From positions 22,009 to 86,008 of the forward strand of contig CAZPBK010000002.1 of the NCBI GenBank assembly GCA_964584985.1: DNA of 64,000 nt, given 5' to 3'. Source of the DNA: JABMRF01 sp964584985. GTDB taxonomy: Bacteria; Patescibacteriota; Patescibacteriia; UBA11705; JABHMO01. A program made the translations under genes and the position numbers. Positions 49,990 through 58,739 of this stretch are shown piece by piece (positions within the stretch are counted from its first letter, which is position 1; every line of letters begins with the position of its first letter). The notes under the pieces are model-generated. The model was given only the letters and a program-made list of their open reading frames with translations, was not told where the DNA came from and ran no database searches.

Positions 49990-50018
49990 TTGAACAAATT
50001 TTTATTTTTTGCTAAACT
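49990..50018 (+). promoter_or_regulatory. Possible promoter of the TPR gene at 50031
   Basis: TTGAAC (49990-49995), 17-bp spacer, TAAACT (50013-50018). A GGAG 7 nt before the ATG could also serve as a Shine-Dalgarno sequence. Confidence 0.5.
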
Positions 50019-50030
50019 GGAGAAGAAAAT

Positions 50031-50885
50031 ATGTTATTGAATATAATACTAATCGTAGTAATTTTTCTCTGCTTGGCCGTGATTGGCTTTATAGTGATTT
50101 CCAAGTTGCCCAAATTAAAAACTTTGGATGTAAAAACTGTCAGTGAGGCGGTTGAAGAAGAAGCCAAGAAAAAGATTTTAAAGCAAAGAATGCAAAGGCA
50201 GACTAAAAAAGGTGGAGAAGCGGTAAAAAAAGCCGTATTCCCGATTTTGCAACGCTTGAAGAAGACTTTTTCCGGTTATTTGAAAAAAATAAAAGATCTT
50301 GAACGGAAATACGAAAAAGAGGCTGAAGGAAGACAGAAATTAAATCCCGCAGATTCAAAAAGAAAGATTGAAATATTATTAAAGCAAGCGGAAAAAAGTT
50401 TTAAAAAACAAAAAATTGCGCAAGCTGAAAAAGAATTTATTGAAGTAATTAGTTTGCAACCCAACAATGTTAAGGCTTATGAAGGTTTGACCAAGGTCTA
50501 TCTTGAGCAAAAAGAATATGATCAGGCTTTACAGACTCAAGGATTTGTTTTGAAACTGGCCAAGAAAAAGTCTGAGTTGGTGGAAGGAACAAATGACAAA
50601 GGATTGGTTTACAAAACCTACAGTAATGCTGATGATTTGTCAGACGCTTTTTATGATTATGCCAGGATTCTTTATTTAAAAGACAGCAAAGAAAAGGCTT
50701 TGGAAAATTTTCAAAAAGCCTTGGAGATACAACCGAACAATCCCAGAAACTTGGCTCAAGTGATTGAGTTATCCATAGAATTAAAAAATAAGATATTAGC
50801 CTTGGATACTTTGAAAGAATTGGAGCGAGTTAATCCGGAAAATCAAAAATTAAAAGAATATAATGAAAAAATCGCCGCATTATAA
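50031..50885 (+). CDS. Membrane-anchored tetratricopeptide-repeat protein
   Basis: 284 residues. An N-terminal membrane helix (about 2-24) and a basic helical stretch (about 40-120) precede at least three TPR units (about 120-160, 160-195 and 205-250), with AEKEFIEVISLQPNNVKAYEG and ALENFQKALEIQPNNPRN as clear examples. It probably holds a protein complex at the membrane. Its stop codon overlaps a TATAAT directly before the tRNA-Thr fragment. Confidence 0.85.
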   Translation: MLLNIILIVVIFLCLAVIGFIVISKLPKLKTLDVKTVSEAVEEEAKKKILKQRMQRQTKKGGEAVKKAVFPILQRLKKTFSGYLKKIKDLERKYEKEAEGRQKLNPADSKRKIEILLKQAEKSFKKQKIAQAEKEFIEVISLQPNNVKAYEGLTKVYLEQKEYDQALQTQGFVLKLAKKKSELVEGTNDKGLVYKTYSNADDLSDAFYDYARILYLKDSKEKALENFQKALEIQPNNPRNLAQVIELSIELKNKILALDTLKELERVNPENQKLKEYNEKIAAL

Positions 50886-50887
50886 TA

Positions 50888-50951
50888 GTCCGTCTTAGCT
50901 CAGTCGGTATCTGCCTGCCGGCAGTCAGGGCAGACCGGGAGCACATCCATG
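50888..50951 (+). pseudogene. tRNA-Thr 5' fragment with palindromic insert in the D-loop
   Basis: GTCCGTCTTAGCTCAGTCGG and the following TA match the 5' end and D arm of tRNA-Thr(GGU) at 51062, with small differences. An insert of about 29 nt (50910-50938) interrupts the D-loop. The tRNA sequence resumes as GAGCACATCCATG and stops inside the anticodon loop. The 3' half is missing. This is the same design as the tRNA-Gln fragments at 38239 and 38588. Confidence 0.8.
50910..50934. repeat. Palindromic element, variant of the 20-bp palindrome at 38292
   Basis: It contains CTGCCTGCCGGCAGTCAGG, which equals the 38292 palindrome except for one base, and has extended ends TCTGCC/GGGCAGA that can pair. 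It sits in the D-loop of a tRNA-Thr fragment. Confidence 0.8.
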
Positions 50952-51061
50952 AAAATAAATAGATGAAAAAGAAAATATAGATCTAAACGAAAATATAAGC
51001 ATAAAAACCAGGTTATTTGTATTAAGAAGTAAACTTTCAAACAATTACAAAAGGTAATTAA
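50952..51061 (+). other. A-rich filler between tRNA-Thr fragment and intact tRNA-Thr
   Basis: About 110 bp with no reading frame, no hairpin and no similarity to the GIY-YIG unit that I can see. It occupies the place of the nuclease gene in the tRNA-Gln arrangement, so it may be a decayed element. Confidence 0.4.
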
Positions 51062-51137
<76 letters not shown>

Positions 51138-51169
51138 TTTTAAAAAAAATTTTCCAACAAAATTATAAT

Positions 51170-51601
51170 ATGAAAAAATATTCCGCCATAAGAAAAATTT
51201 ATTTATATTTGTTCGCCTTGGTCGGATTAACTCTTTTGGTTATCGGCCTGGTGCGTTTTCTTGATATGGGGCTTAAAACCTGGGTTTTTCCTCAAGCTTA
51301 TGAAGAAGACCGTCTTTATAATGAAAAGCCTCGGATGGTACCTCAATATTTAACGGACAAAACCGAAGATATTAAAAACGAAAAAGATTTAGTGACTTTG
51401 GAATTAACAAAAGAACAAAGTGAAAACCTGAAAAATCTTTTGGTGGCCAATACAGAGTGGGAGGAAAAAAGAAAAAAGATTGATCCGGTGACCGCTAAAA
51501 AACACGAACAGGCTTCAATGAATTTAGCTCTTATTTTGGTGGGGTTGCCTTTATATTTGACACACTGGTTGATTATTCGTCGAGAGACCAAAGAAGTTTA
51601 A
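51170..51601 (+). CDS. Two-pass membrane protein of unknown function
   Basis: 143 residues with two membrane helices (about 12-35 and 118-138) and a charged, helical segment between them that contains PQYLTDKTEDIKNEKD. No catalytic motif and no family recognised with confidence. It follows tRNA-Thr by 32 bp and may be transcribed with it. Confidence 0.65.
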   Translation: MKKYSAIRKIYLYLFALVGLTLLVIGLVRFLDMGLKTWVFPQAYEEDRLYNEKPRMVPQYLTDKTEDIKNEKDLVTLELTKEQSENLKNLLVANTEWEEKRKKIDPVTAKKHEQASMNLALILVGLPLYLTHWLIIRRETKEV

Positions 51602-51677
51602 AAAAACACAAAATTTTATTATATAAAAGTTATTGCTTGGCAATAATTTTTTTTATTAAAGCAAGATTTATTCAGTA

Positions 51678-51686
51678 TGCTATAAT
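51678..51686 (+). promoter_or_regulatory. Extended -10 promoter, leaderless
   Basis: TGCTATAAT ends 6 nt before the ATG at 51693, so the first transcribed base should be at the start codon. Confidence 0.7.
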
Positions 51687-51692
51687 AAAACC

Positions 51693-52298
51693 ATGAGTAA
51701 AATTAAAAAGTTGTATTTTCAGCTTAAAAAAAGATATAATTTGCCGGAAAAACAATGGAAAATGTGGTGTCGCCGGCCAAAAACCATTAAAGAACGCGAA
51801 GAAGTTGTAATTGGCGCTATTTTAACCCAAAATACCAATTGGCAAAATGTGGAAAAGGCTATAGCTAATCTTAAAAAGGCCGACTTGCTGAATTTGGACA
51901 AGATTGCTAAAATTAATTTGCCTAAATTAAAAAAATTGATAAAGCCTTGTGGTTTTTTTAATGTTAAATCAAAATATTTGAAAGATATGGCTGGTTTTGT
52001 GCTTGATTCCGGAGGAATAAAAGAACTAAAAAAAAATAATTGGCTTAAATTGAGAGAAAACTTATTAAATCAAAAAGGAGTGGGACAAGAAACCGCGGAT
52101 AGCATTTTGAATTATGCCTTGGATAAACCAAGCTTTGTTATAGATGCTTATACTCGCAGGTTTGTGAAAAAGTATAATCTGACGCAAGAACAAGATTATG
52201 AAAAATTAAAAAATCTTTTTCAGGACAGTTTGAAAAAGGACTTTCGTTTGTATCAAGATTATCATGCTTTAATTGTTATTGACGGGCAAAACAGCTGA
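51693..52298 (+). CDS. HhH-GPD DNA glycosylase (MagIII/endonuclease-III-related)
   Basis: 201 residues. The helix-hairpin-helix LLNQKGVGQETADSIL (about 124-139) and the catalytic Asp in VIDAYTRRF (about 149-157) are clear. The lysine that gives endonuclease III its lyase activity (GVGRKTA) is Glu here, and the C-terminal Cys4 iron-sulfur loop is absent; the protein ends soon after DYHALIVIDG. This combination fits monofunctional 3-methyladenine-type glycosylases of the MagIII / endonuclease III-related group. It should remove damaged bases in base excision repair. The transcript appears leaderless. Confidence 0.85.
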   Translation: MSKIKKLYFQLKKRYNLPEKQWKMWCRRPKTIKEREEVVIGAILTQNTNWQNVEKAIANLKKADLLNLDKIAKINLPKLKKLIKPCGFFNVKSKYLKDMAGFVLDSGGIKELKKNNWLKLRENLLNQKGVGQETADSILNYALDKPSFVIDAYTRRFVKKYNLTQEQDYEKLKNLFQDSLKKDFRLYQDYHALIVIDGQNS

Positions 52299-52333
52299 AG
52301 TTAAAATAAAATTAAAAAATAAATAAAAATTTT

Positions 52334-53020
52334 ATGAAAAAAATAAGTGTTTTGGCCTTTATCCTGGCCTTGGGTTTGACCGGTTGCAGTTTGGCGCCGG
52401 ATAAAATAGACCGAGAAAATAAAGATCTGAGCCAACCGTCTGTTTATCAAGATGAAAAGTCGTCAGATCAAAGCAATGAATTTGCGCAAACAAAAAACAG
52501 TTCGGAAGATCAAAAATTAAACAATAAAAAATTGGATAAACAATCAGAACAAGTTTTACCGTTGGAAAAAGAAAAAGAACAAAATCAAGAAGAAAAATTA
52601 GAACCGGAGATTGACCTCTCGGATTGGCGAGAATTTCATTCTAAAATAGCCAAGGTTGATTTTAAATTTCATAAAAACTGGTATTATCAGCAATATACCG
52701 GAGCTGAAGCTGAGAACTATATCATTTATTTTGCTTTTTCCGAAGATCCGAGCGAAGTGGCCGGAAATCCGCCTTTTCCTATAGCTTTTGGCGTAGTTGG
52801 AGGCGAATATCAATCTAAAGCTGAAGATCATGCCCAAGAAAAGCTTTTTGAAACGGAAAAACAAGTAACTGGAAATTTATATCAATGGCAAGACAGTAGC
52901 CAAGATTATGCGCAAGTTATTTTTGAACAAGAAAACAAAACTTATATTTTTCAGGCTCATGGCCAAGAAAATGTCCAGGTCATGAAAGCCATGGCTCAAA
53001 CCTTTGAATTAAAAAAATAA
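52334..53020 (+). CDS. Putative lipoprotein
   Basis: 228 residues. The signal peptide ends in the lipobox LTGC (Cys about 18), then comes a hydrophilic Gln/Lys/Glu/Ser-rich linker (about 22-95) and a compact beta-rich domain (about 100-225; NWYYQQYTGAEAENYIIYF). No known family. The lipid-modified Cys should anchor it on the outer face of the membrane. The domain could be a small ligand- or protein-binding fold. Confidence 0.8.
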   Translation: MKKISVLAFILALGLTGCSLAPDKIDRENKDLSQPSVYQDEKSSDQSNEFAQTKNSSEDQKLNNKKLDKQSEQVLPLEKEKEQNQEEKLEPEIDLSDWREFHSKIAKVDFKFHKNWYYQQYTGAEAENYIIYFAFSEDPSEVAGNPPFPIAFGVVGGEYQSKAEDHAQEKLFETEKQVTGNLYQWQDSSQDYAQVIFEQENKTYIFQAHGQENVQVMKAMAQTFELKK

Positions 53021-53023
53021 TTT

Positions 53024-53446
53024 ATGAAAATAACCCTTTGTGCCAGCCTTAGTTTTTTGTCTGAGGTTTTAGCTGTAAAAAAACAATTGGAAAAAAGCGG
53101 GTATGAGGTTTTGTTGCCTGAGACAATGATTTTGGCTAAAAAAAAGGGTCTGGGCGAAGCCAAGTCTTTGTCGGAAAAATTCAAAAAGCAGAGTATTAAA
53201 AATATTACTGAAAAAATGAGATTGCATTATGACAAGATTGCTGATTCTGAAGCTATTTTGGTTTGTAATTATGACAAAAACGGAATAAAAAATTATATTG
53301 GACCATCAAGTTTTTTGGAAATGGGCATTGCTTTTTATAAGAATAAAAAAATTTTTTTACTCAACCATATTCCGGCAATGAATTTAAAACATGAAGTTGA
53401 AGCCATGCAACCAACAGTGATAAATAATGATTTAAACTTAATTTAA
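53024..53446 (+). CDS. Nucleoside 2-deoxyribosyltransferase-like protein
   Basis: 140 residues. The Rossmann-like start KITLCASLSFLSEVLAVKKQL, the acidic position in DSEAILVCNYDKNGIKNYIG (about 74-93) and SSFLEMGIAFYKNKKIFLL (about 95-113) are the usual landmarks of this superfamily. Members handle nucleosides or nucleotide-like ligands; many stand-alone copies are of unknown function. It is followed after 1 bp by truB. Confidence 0.7.
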   Translation: MKITLCASLSFLSEVLAVKKQLEKSGYEVLLPETMILAKKKGLGEAKSLSEKFKKQSIKNITEKMRLHYDKIADSEAILVCNYDKNGIKNYIGPSSFLEMGIAFYKNKKIFLLNHIPAMNLKHEVEAMQPTVINNDLNLI

Positions 53447-53447
53447 T

Positions 53448-54089
53448 ATGTTAAAAGGCATTGTGGCCATAAACAAGCCCAAGGGTTTGAGTTCGCACGA
53501 TATTGTGGATCAAGTTAGAAAAATAACCGGCGAGCGTCGGATCGGACATGCCGGAACTTTGGATCCTTTGGCCAGTGGGGTTTTGGTGGTAGCCATTGGT
53601 CGGGAAAATACTAAAAAAATAAGTTCAATCGTTAAAACGGAAAAAGAATATTTAGGCGAAATAAAATTAGGCATGGTCAGTGCTACTGATGATGCCGAAG
53701 GTCCGTTGGAAAAAGTGGAAGTAAAAAAAATACCAACTTTTTCTGAGGTACAAAAAGCGGTTAATAAATTTATCGGAAAAATTGAGCAAAAACCGCCGAT
53801 TTATAGCGCTATTAAAATCAAAGGTAAAAAGGCTTATGAATTGGCCAGAAAAGGTAAAAATCCAAAATTAAAGATAAGAGAGGTTTATATAGGTGATATC
53901 AAAATTTTAAATTATTCTTGGCCGATATTAAAACTTGAAATTACCTGCGGACCGGGTACTTATATTCGTTCCTTGGCTAGAGATATTGGTGATGAGTTGG
54001 GTGTGGGCGGTTATGTTAAAGAATTGAAAAGAACCAAAGTGGGAGATTATAAAATTAAAAACTCTTTAGATCTGCAAAAACTAAATTAA
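53448..54089 (+). CDS. truB: tRNA pseudouridine(55) synthase, short form
   Basis: 213 residues, without the C-terminal PUA domain that most TruB proteins have. The catalytic motif GHAGTLDPLASGVL has the nucleophile Asp at 39, followed by the thumb and KPPIYSAIKIKGKKAYELAR (about 116-135) and CGPGTYIRSLARDIG (about 166-180). It converts U55 to pseudouridine in the T loop of tRNAs. It belongs to a co-directional group with the neighbouring MazG-like gene. Confidence 0.95.
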   Translation: MLKGIVAINKPKGLSSHDIVDQVRKITGERRIGHAGTLDPLASGVLVVAIGRENTKKISSIVKTEKEYLGEIKLGMVSATDDAEGPLEKVEVKKIPTFSEVQKAVNKFIGKIEQKPPIYSAIKIKGKKAYELARKGKNPKLKIREVYIGDIKILNYSWPILKLEITCGPGTYIRSLARDIGDELGVGGYVKELKRTKVGDYKIKNSLDLQKLN

Positions 54090-54105
54090 GATTAAAAAAA
54101 ACAAT

Positions 54106-54435
54106 ATGGACTTTAATGAATATCAAAAACAGTCAAGAAAAACCGCTTTATATCCGGATTTGGGAAATGATTTTGTTTACCCAACATTGGGTTTAACCGG
54201 AGAAGCCGGTGAGGTTGCGGAAAAGATAAAAAAAGTAATCCGTGATGATGGGGGAGAGATTAGTGAAGAAAAAAGACAAGAAATAAAAAAAGAACTGGGA
54301 GATGTTCTTTGGTATGTGGCGCAACTTTGCACGGAACTTGATTTTTCCATGAACGAGGCGGCTGAATATAATTTGGAAAAGCTTTTTTCCAGAAAAAAGA
54401 GGAATACTTTACACGGTGACGGCGATAACCGATAG
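54106..54435 (+). CDS. MazG-like nucleotide pyrophosphohydrolase
   Basis: 109 residues, single domain. LTGEAGEVAEKIKK (about 28-41) and KELGDVLWYVAQLCTEL (about 63-79) give the EExxE...ExxD pattern of the all-alpha NTP pyrophosphohydrolase fold. It should hydrolyse (d)NTPs to monophosphates, perhaps as nucleotide-pool cleaning. It ends one base before the convergent uvrC gene. Confidence 0.9.
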   Translation: MDFNEYQKQSRKTALYPDLGNDFVYPTLGLTGEAGEVAEKIKKVIRDDGGEISEEKRQEIKKELGDVLWYVAQLCTELDFSMNEAAEYNLEKLFSRKKRNTLHGDGDNR

Positions 54436-55692
54436 TTATTTTATTTTTCTCAGTGATCGTTGATATTTAAGGGCAAAGCGATGGGCTTCATCTCTGACTT
54501 TTATCAGCAAGTTTTTGTTTTTTTTCAACCAAGGCTCTATTGTTTGCTCTGTAATAAAAAATTCGTTTTTTCTTCTTTGCGGTCCTTTGGCAATGCCAAC
54601 AATCGGTGTTTTTTGCCTTTGTTTTGAGCCTTGCTCTTGCAAAATTTGTTTGGCCGCGTTTATTTGCGGTCGTCCGCCGTCAATTAAAAACAGATCCGGA
54701 TATTTCCATTCTCTGTGTTTTAAGCGTCTGGTTAAAACTTCTTTTAAGCAGTCAATATCACTTTGTCCTTTGACTGTTTTTATTTTGAATTTTCTATATT
54801 GACTTTTGTTGGGAACCCCATTTTCAAAAACCACCAAACTGCCCACTTTTCCGGTTGAACCCAGATTGGAAATGTCATAACCTTCAATGCGAAAGATTTG
54901 ATTTTCTTTTTTATTGGGTTTGAAAATTGTCTGATCATGGAAAAAGGTTTTATTAAGCAAAGTAATGTCTTGTATTTTTTTTAAATTTTTTATTTGTTCC
55001 CTGATTCGGATAGCCTCTTCAAAATTTTCTTCTTGCGAGGCTTGGTTCATCTGTTTTTGCAGAGTTTTTAAAGCGGTTTTGGTTTTTCCCGACAAAAAAG
55101 AACTAAGCGGTTTTATAACTTTTTTTCTGTATTCTTCAGCGGTTATTTCTCCGGTGCAAACGCCGAGACATTGTTCTATTTGATGATAAAAACAAGCTTT
55201 TTCTTGATCCGGTTGACAATCCGAATAATTAAAAAGTTTTCTGAGAATTTTCAAAGCCTGGTCGGTTTTTAATCCGGGAAAAGGTCCCCATATTTTTAAA
55301 TAATCTTTTTTGCTTAAATTTTTTTGTTTTAATTCATGCTCTCGCACGGCTTTTAGGGTTGGGAACTCTTCATTGGTCAGATAAAGATAATTCCAGCTTT
55401 TATCGTCCTTACCTAAAACATTGTACTTGGGGCGATGTTTTTTTATTTCCGAGGCCTCCAAAATTATTGCCTCCAATACTGAATTGGTTTTTAGCCAATC
55501 AATACTCTCCACTTCATGGATTAAGTTCTCAATGGGGCGAGTTGTTTTTTGTCCGGAAAAATAACTTTTAATTCTTGATTTTAAATTGGTGGCTTTACCT
55601 ACATAAAGGAGGTTTTTATTTTTGTCAAAAAAAAGATATATTCCGGGCTCTGACGGACTTTGTTTTATTCTGTTTAATAATTTTTTTCTCAT
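54436..55692 (-). CDS. uvrC: Excinuclease ABC subunit C, without the C-terminal HhH domain
   Basis: 418 residues against about 600 in most bacteria. Present are the GIY-YIG nuclease for the 3' incision (PGIYLFFDKNKNLLYVGKAT, about 16-35), the UVR motif that binds UvrB (NFEEAIRIREQIKNL, about 218-232) and the RNase-H-like nuclease for the 5' incision (EGYDISNLGSTGKVGSLVVF about 269-288; FLIDGGRPQINAA about 343; DEAHRFA near the end). The tandem helix-hairpin-helix region after DEAHRFA is missing. The missing part mainly binds DNA structure. It cooperates with UvrA and UvrB encoded just downstream. Confidence 0.95.
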   Translation of the reverse strand: MRKKLLNRIKQSPSEPGIYLFFDKNKNLLYVGKATNLKSRIKSYFSGQKTTRPIENLIHEVESIDWLKTNSVLEAIILEASEIKKHRPKYNVLGKDDKSWNYLYLTNEEFPTLKAVREHELKQKNLSKKDYLKIWGPFPGLKTDQALKILRKLFNYSDCQPDQEKACFYHQIEQCLGVCTGEITAEEYRKKVIKPLSSFLSGKTKTALKTLQKQMNQASQEENFEEAIRIREQIKNLKKIQDITLLNKTFFHDQTIFKPNKKENQIFRIEGYDISNLGSTGKVGSLVVFENGVPNKSQYRKFKIKTVKGQSDIDCLKEVLTRRLKHREWKYPDLFLIDGGRPQINAAKQILQEQGSKQRQKTPIVGIAKGPQRRKNEFFITEQTIEPWLKKNKNLLIKVRDEAHRFALKYQRSLRKIK

Positions 55693-55693
55693 A

Positions 55694-55722
55694 TTGACAG
55701 TTTTTATAATTTATACTACTAT
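55694..55722 (+). promoter_or_regulatory. Promoter of the small gene at 55781
   Basis: TTGACA (55694-55699), 17-bp spacer, TACTAT (55717-55722). It overlaps the upstream region of the divergent uvrC gene. Confidence 0.75.
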
Positions 55723-55780
55723 GATCTGAAGTTTTGATTAGCAGAGTTTTTTACGGTTAACTCACGGCAAAGGAGGCGAT

Positions 55781-56098
55781 ATGCAGGCCGGTAATGCGTT
55801 CAAAGAAAATGGTTTTTGGGTCTGTCCCAAAGAACAAATGAAAAGACTTCATCAAGAAGAGTTGTTTTATTGGAGTGTGAAGAAACGATTTCTCTACGGC
55901 TTGATTACCGCGGAGGAATTTAAGTTAGCCTGGCAAAAGCTTCATAGTACTTTGGAAGATTGGGAGGACTGGCTGATGGAAACGGTCTTTCGCGGAGAGA
56001 AAAGTTATTGTTCCGTTAGCCGTCGAGAAATCAAGCGATTGGAAAAGGAAGCTTTGCATTTGCTTGATCATATTCCCAAAAAGAGAAGCAATAGATAG
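55781..56098 (+). CDS. Small hypothetical protein with strong Shine-Dalgarno sequence
   Basis: 105 residues. AGGAGG lies 4 nt before the ATG. The sequence is helical and charged (LHQEELFYWSVKKRFLYGL, about 25-43) with a basic C-terminus (KKRSNR). It contains two cysteines far apart and no known domain. It is a single-gene unit between divergent uvrC and convergent uvrA. Its start signals resemble those of the genes at 42348, 12692 and 59861 rather than those of the housekeeping genes. Confidence 0.7.
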   Translation: MQAGNAFKENGFWVCPKEQMKRLHQEELFYWSVKKRFLYGLITAEEFKLAWQKLHSTLEDWEDWLMETVFRGEKSYCSVSRREIKRLEKEALHLLDHIPKKRSNR

Positions 56099-56107
56099 CT
56101 TCAGGTC

Positions 56108-56140
56108 AAAGGGGTTTGTCAAAAACAAGTCCCTTTTTTT
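56108..56140. terminator. Bidirectional intrinsic terminator
   Basis: A 12-bp stem from AAAGGGGTTTGT to the partner ending CCCTTT (two G-U pairs) around a 5-nt loop, followed by T4. It separates the small gene (plus) from uvrA (minus). Confidence 0.85.
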
Positions 56141-58739
56141 ATTTTAAAACATTTTTTAAATACCGGCCGGTCCAGCTTTTGGTGTAGCGAGCAATTTCTT
56201 CGGGAGTGCCGGTTTTGACCACCTGACCGCCACCTTGACCGCCCTCCGGTCCCAGGTCTATTATCCAGTCGGCGGATTTAAGTATTTCCAGATTATGTTC
56301 AATTATCATGATGCTGTTGCCTTTGGCAACCAAGTTTTGAATCACTTGTAAAAGTTTTTTCACATCTTCATAATGCAATCCAACCGTTGGTTCATCCAAA
56401 AGATAAAGAGTGTTGGTGGTTCCTTGTTTGGCCAATTCACGAGCCAATTTTATGCGTTGGGCTTCGCCTCCCGAAAGAGTTTTGGCTGATTGTCCCAAAG
56501 TTAAATAATCCAAACCAACTTGATCCAAAACCTTTAACTTATCATAAATAAAAGGCACATCTTGGAAAAAATCCTTGGCTTGTCGGATGGACATATCCAA
56601 AACTTCGGCAATGTTTTTGCCTTTATAATGTACTTGTAAGGTTTCTTTATTGTATCTTTTTCCGCGGCAAACATCACAGATTACTTCCACGCTGGGTAAA
56701 AAGTGCATTTCAATTTCCAAACTGCCTCGCCCTCGGCAATTGGGGCACCGTCCTTCATCCTTGTTAAAGCTAAATCTGCCCGGTTTGTAACCTCTTATAC
56801 CGGCTTCTTTGGTTGAAGCGAAGATTTCTCTGATATGATCGAAGGCTTTGGTATAAGTGGCCGGATTGGAGCGAGGAGTGCGGCCGATTGGTGATTGATC
56901 AATTTTTATGATTTTATCAATGTGTTCGCTGCCGGAAATATTTTTATGTTCCCCGGTCCATTTATTCATTCTCAGTTTTTTATTTTTTATTCCACGGTAC
57001 AAGATATCATGCATAAGCGTGGATTTACCCGAGCCGGAAACACCGGTTAAACAAACCAAGCGGCGTAAAGGGATTTCTACATCAATATTTTTTAAATTAT
57101 GTTCTTTGGCGCCTGTTATTCTTATTTTTGGATTACTTGATCTTACTTTTCTTCTTTGTGCGGGCAGATCAATGTTTTTTTCGTTTCTTAAATATTGTCC
57201 GGTTAAGGATTTTTCAGCGGAACCTTGGGTTTTACAGTTCTCGGTTTTTTCAGGGAGCGATTTTTTGCTCAGAAGGTTGTTCAAAGGCCCGTTGTAAATA
57301 ATTTTTCCGCCCAGATTTCCGGCCTCCGGGCCAATATCCACCAGCCAGTCACTGGCCAGAATAGTGTTTTCATCATGTTCCACCACGATAATGGTATTGC
57401 CGGAATCAGTTAAATTTCTTAGCGTATTGACCAGTCTATCATTATCTTTTTGGTGCAGTCCGATTGTCGGTTCGTCCAGGACATAAAGAGCACCGACTAA
57501 TTTTGTGCCCACTTGCGAAGCCAGTCGAATTCTTTGAGCTTCGCCACCCGACAAGGTTCCGCCCCGACGATTAAGGGTTAAATAATAAAGTCCGACATCG
57601 AGCATAAATTGGAGTCTTGCTTTTATTTCGTTTAAAACCACATCGGCTATTTCATGCTCTTGGTGATTGAGCTTTTTATCCAAAGACTTAAAAAAATCCA
57701 TAGCTTTTTCAATATTCATTTCGGTTATTTCCCAGATGTTTTTTTTGTTTATCCGTACGCTCAAGGCATTTTTATTAAGTCTTTTCCCTTGACATTCAGG
57801 ACAGTTTTTTTGACTAAAAAGCCCTTCAGTGCCCAGACCGGTACAAAAGGGACAATAACCGTAAGGACTGTTAAAGCTAAAAAGACGAGGTTCAATTTCC
57901 GGAAAACTGTAACCATCGTATGGACAGGAGTATTCCGTGCTAAAAAGCTTTTCCGTTTTATCCGGAAAAATAATTGTGCATAATCCGTCGGAAAGTTCAA
58001 TGGCGTTTTCCACGGCTTCGGCGATTCTTTGCTGAACAGAGGGACTTTTATCAATATTATGCGGTTCCAGCAAATTAACCGTATCGGTTATGATTTCAAT
58101 GGTGTGTTTTTTGTTTTTATTTAGGACCAGTCTGTTTTTTAATTTTTTTATTTTACCGTCAACTCTGGCTTGTAAAAAACCGTTGTTGTAAATATCATAA
58201 AGCAGTTGATGATATTCTCCTTTTCGTCCGCGAACAATGGGGGACATAATAGTCAAATTGATTGGCGCTTTTTGGGATCTTCGGGTGTGTTTTATTTGAC
58301 TGATGATATGCGCGTTAATTTCATCGGCGGTCACTTTTTCCAATGGCGTTTGGCAAATTGGGCAATAAGGCCGACCGATTTTAGCGAATAAAACTCTTAA
58401 GTAATCATAAATTTCCGTAATGGTGGCTACGGTGGAGCGGGGATTGGCGCTGTGCGCTTTTTGATCAATGGATACGGCCGGAGAAAGTCCGCTGATTTCT
58501 TCCACCGCCGGTTTGTTCATACCGCCTAAAAATTGTCTGGCATAAGCGGATAAGCTTTCCAAGTATCGTCTTTGTCCCTCGGCAAAAATAGTATCAAAAG
58601 CCAAGCTGGATTTTCCCGAACCGGAGATACCGGTAAAGACAATCATTTTGTTTCTGGGGATTTCCAGGTTTATATTTTTGAGATTGTGTTCATGAGCGCC
58701 TTTTATGGTTATTTTATTTTCCATTTTTTGGTAAATCAT
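56139..58739 (-). CDS. uvrA: Excinuclease ABC subunit A
   Basis: 866 residues from ATG 58739, slightly shorter than the common ~940. Two ABC ATPase modules: Walker A GISGSGKSSLAFD (about 37) and GVSGSGKSTLMHD (about 565), signature LSGGEAQRIRLA (about 400) and LSGGEAQRIKLA (about 760). Zinc-binding CxxC pairs are visible in CPFC...CPEC and CPNC...CDVC. UvrA senses bulky DNA damage and loads UvrB. Its start overlaps the rlmN stop by ATGA, which supports this ATG; MENKITIKGA five codons later is a possible alternative. Confidence 0.97.
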   Translation of the reverse strand: MIYQKMENKITIKGAHEHNLKNINLEIPRNKMIVFTGISGSGKSSLAFDTIFAEGQRRYLESLSAYARQFLGGMNKPAVEEISGLSPAVSIDQKAHSANPRSTVATITEIYDYLRVLFAKIGRPYCPICQTPLEKVTADEINAHIISQIKHTRRSQKAPINLTIMSPIVRGRKGEYHQLLYDIYNNGFLQARVDGKIKKLKNRLVLNKNKKHTIEIITDTVNLLEPHNIDKSPSVQQRIAEAVENAIELSDGLCTIIFPDKTEKLFSTEYSCPYDGYSFPEIEPRLFSFNSPYGYCPFCTGLGTEGLFSQKNCPECQGKRLNKNALSVRINKKNIWEITEMNIEKAMDFFKSLDKKLNHQEHEIADVVLNEIKARLQFMLDVGLYYLTLNRRGGTLSGGEAQRIRLASQVGTKLVGALYVLDEPTIGLHQKDNDRLVNTLRNLTDSGNTIIVVEHDENTILASDWLVDIGPEAGNLGGKIIYNGPLNNLLSKKSLPEKTENCKTQGSAEKSLTGQYLRNEKNIDLPAQRRKVRSSNPKIRITGAKEHNLKNIDVEIPLRRLVCLTGVSGSGKSTLMHDILYRGIKNKKLRMNKWTGEHKNISGSEHIDKIIKIDQSPIGRTPRSNPATYTKAFDHIREIFASTKEAGIRGYKPGRFSFNKDEGRCPNCRGRGSLEIEMHFLPSVEVICDVCRGKRYNKETLQVHYKGKNIAEVLDMSIRQAKDFFQDVPFIYDKLKVLDQVGLDYLTLGQSAKTLSGGEAQRIKLARELAKQGTTNTLYLLDEPTVGLHYEDVKKLLQVIQNLVAKGNSIMIIEHNLEILKSADWIIDLGPEGGQGGGQVVKTGTPEEIARYTKSWTGRYLKNVLK

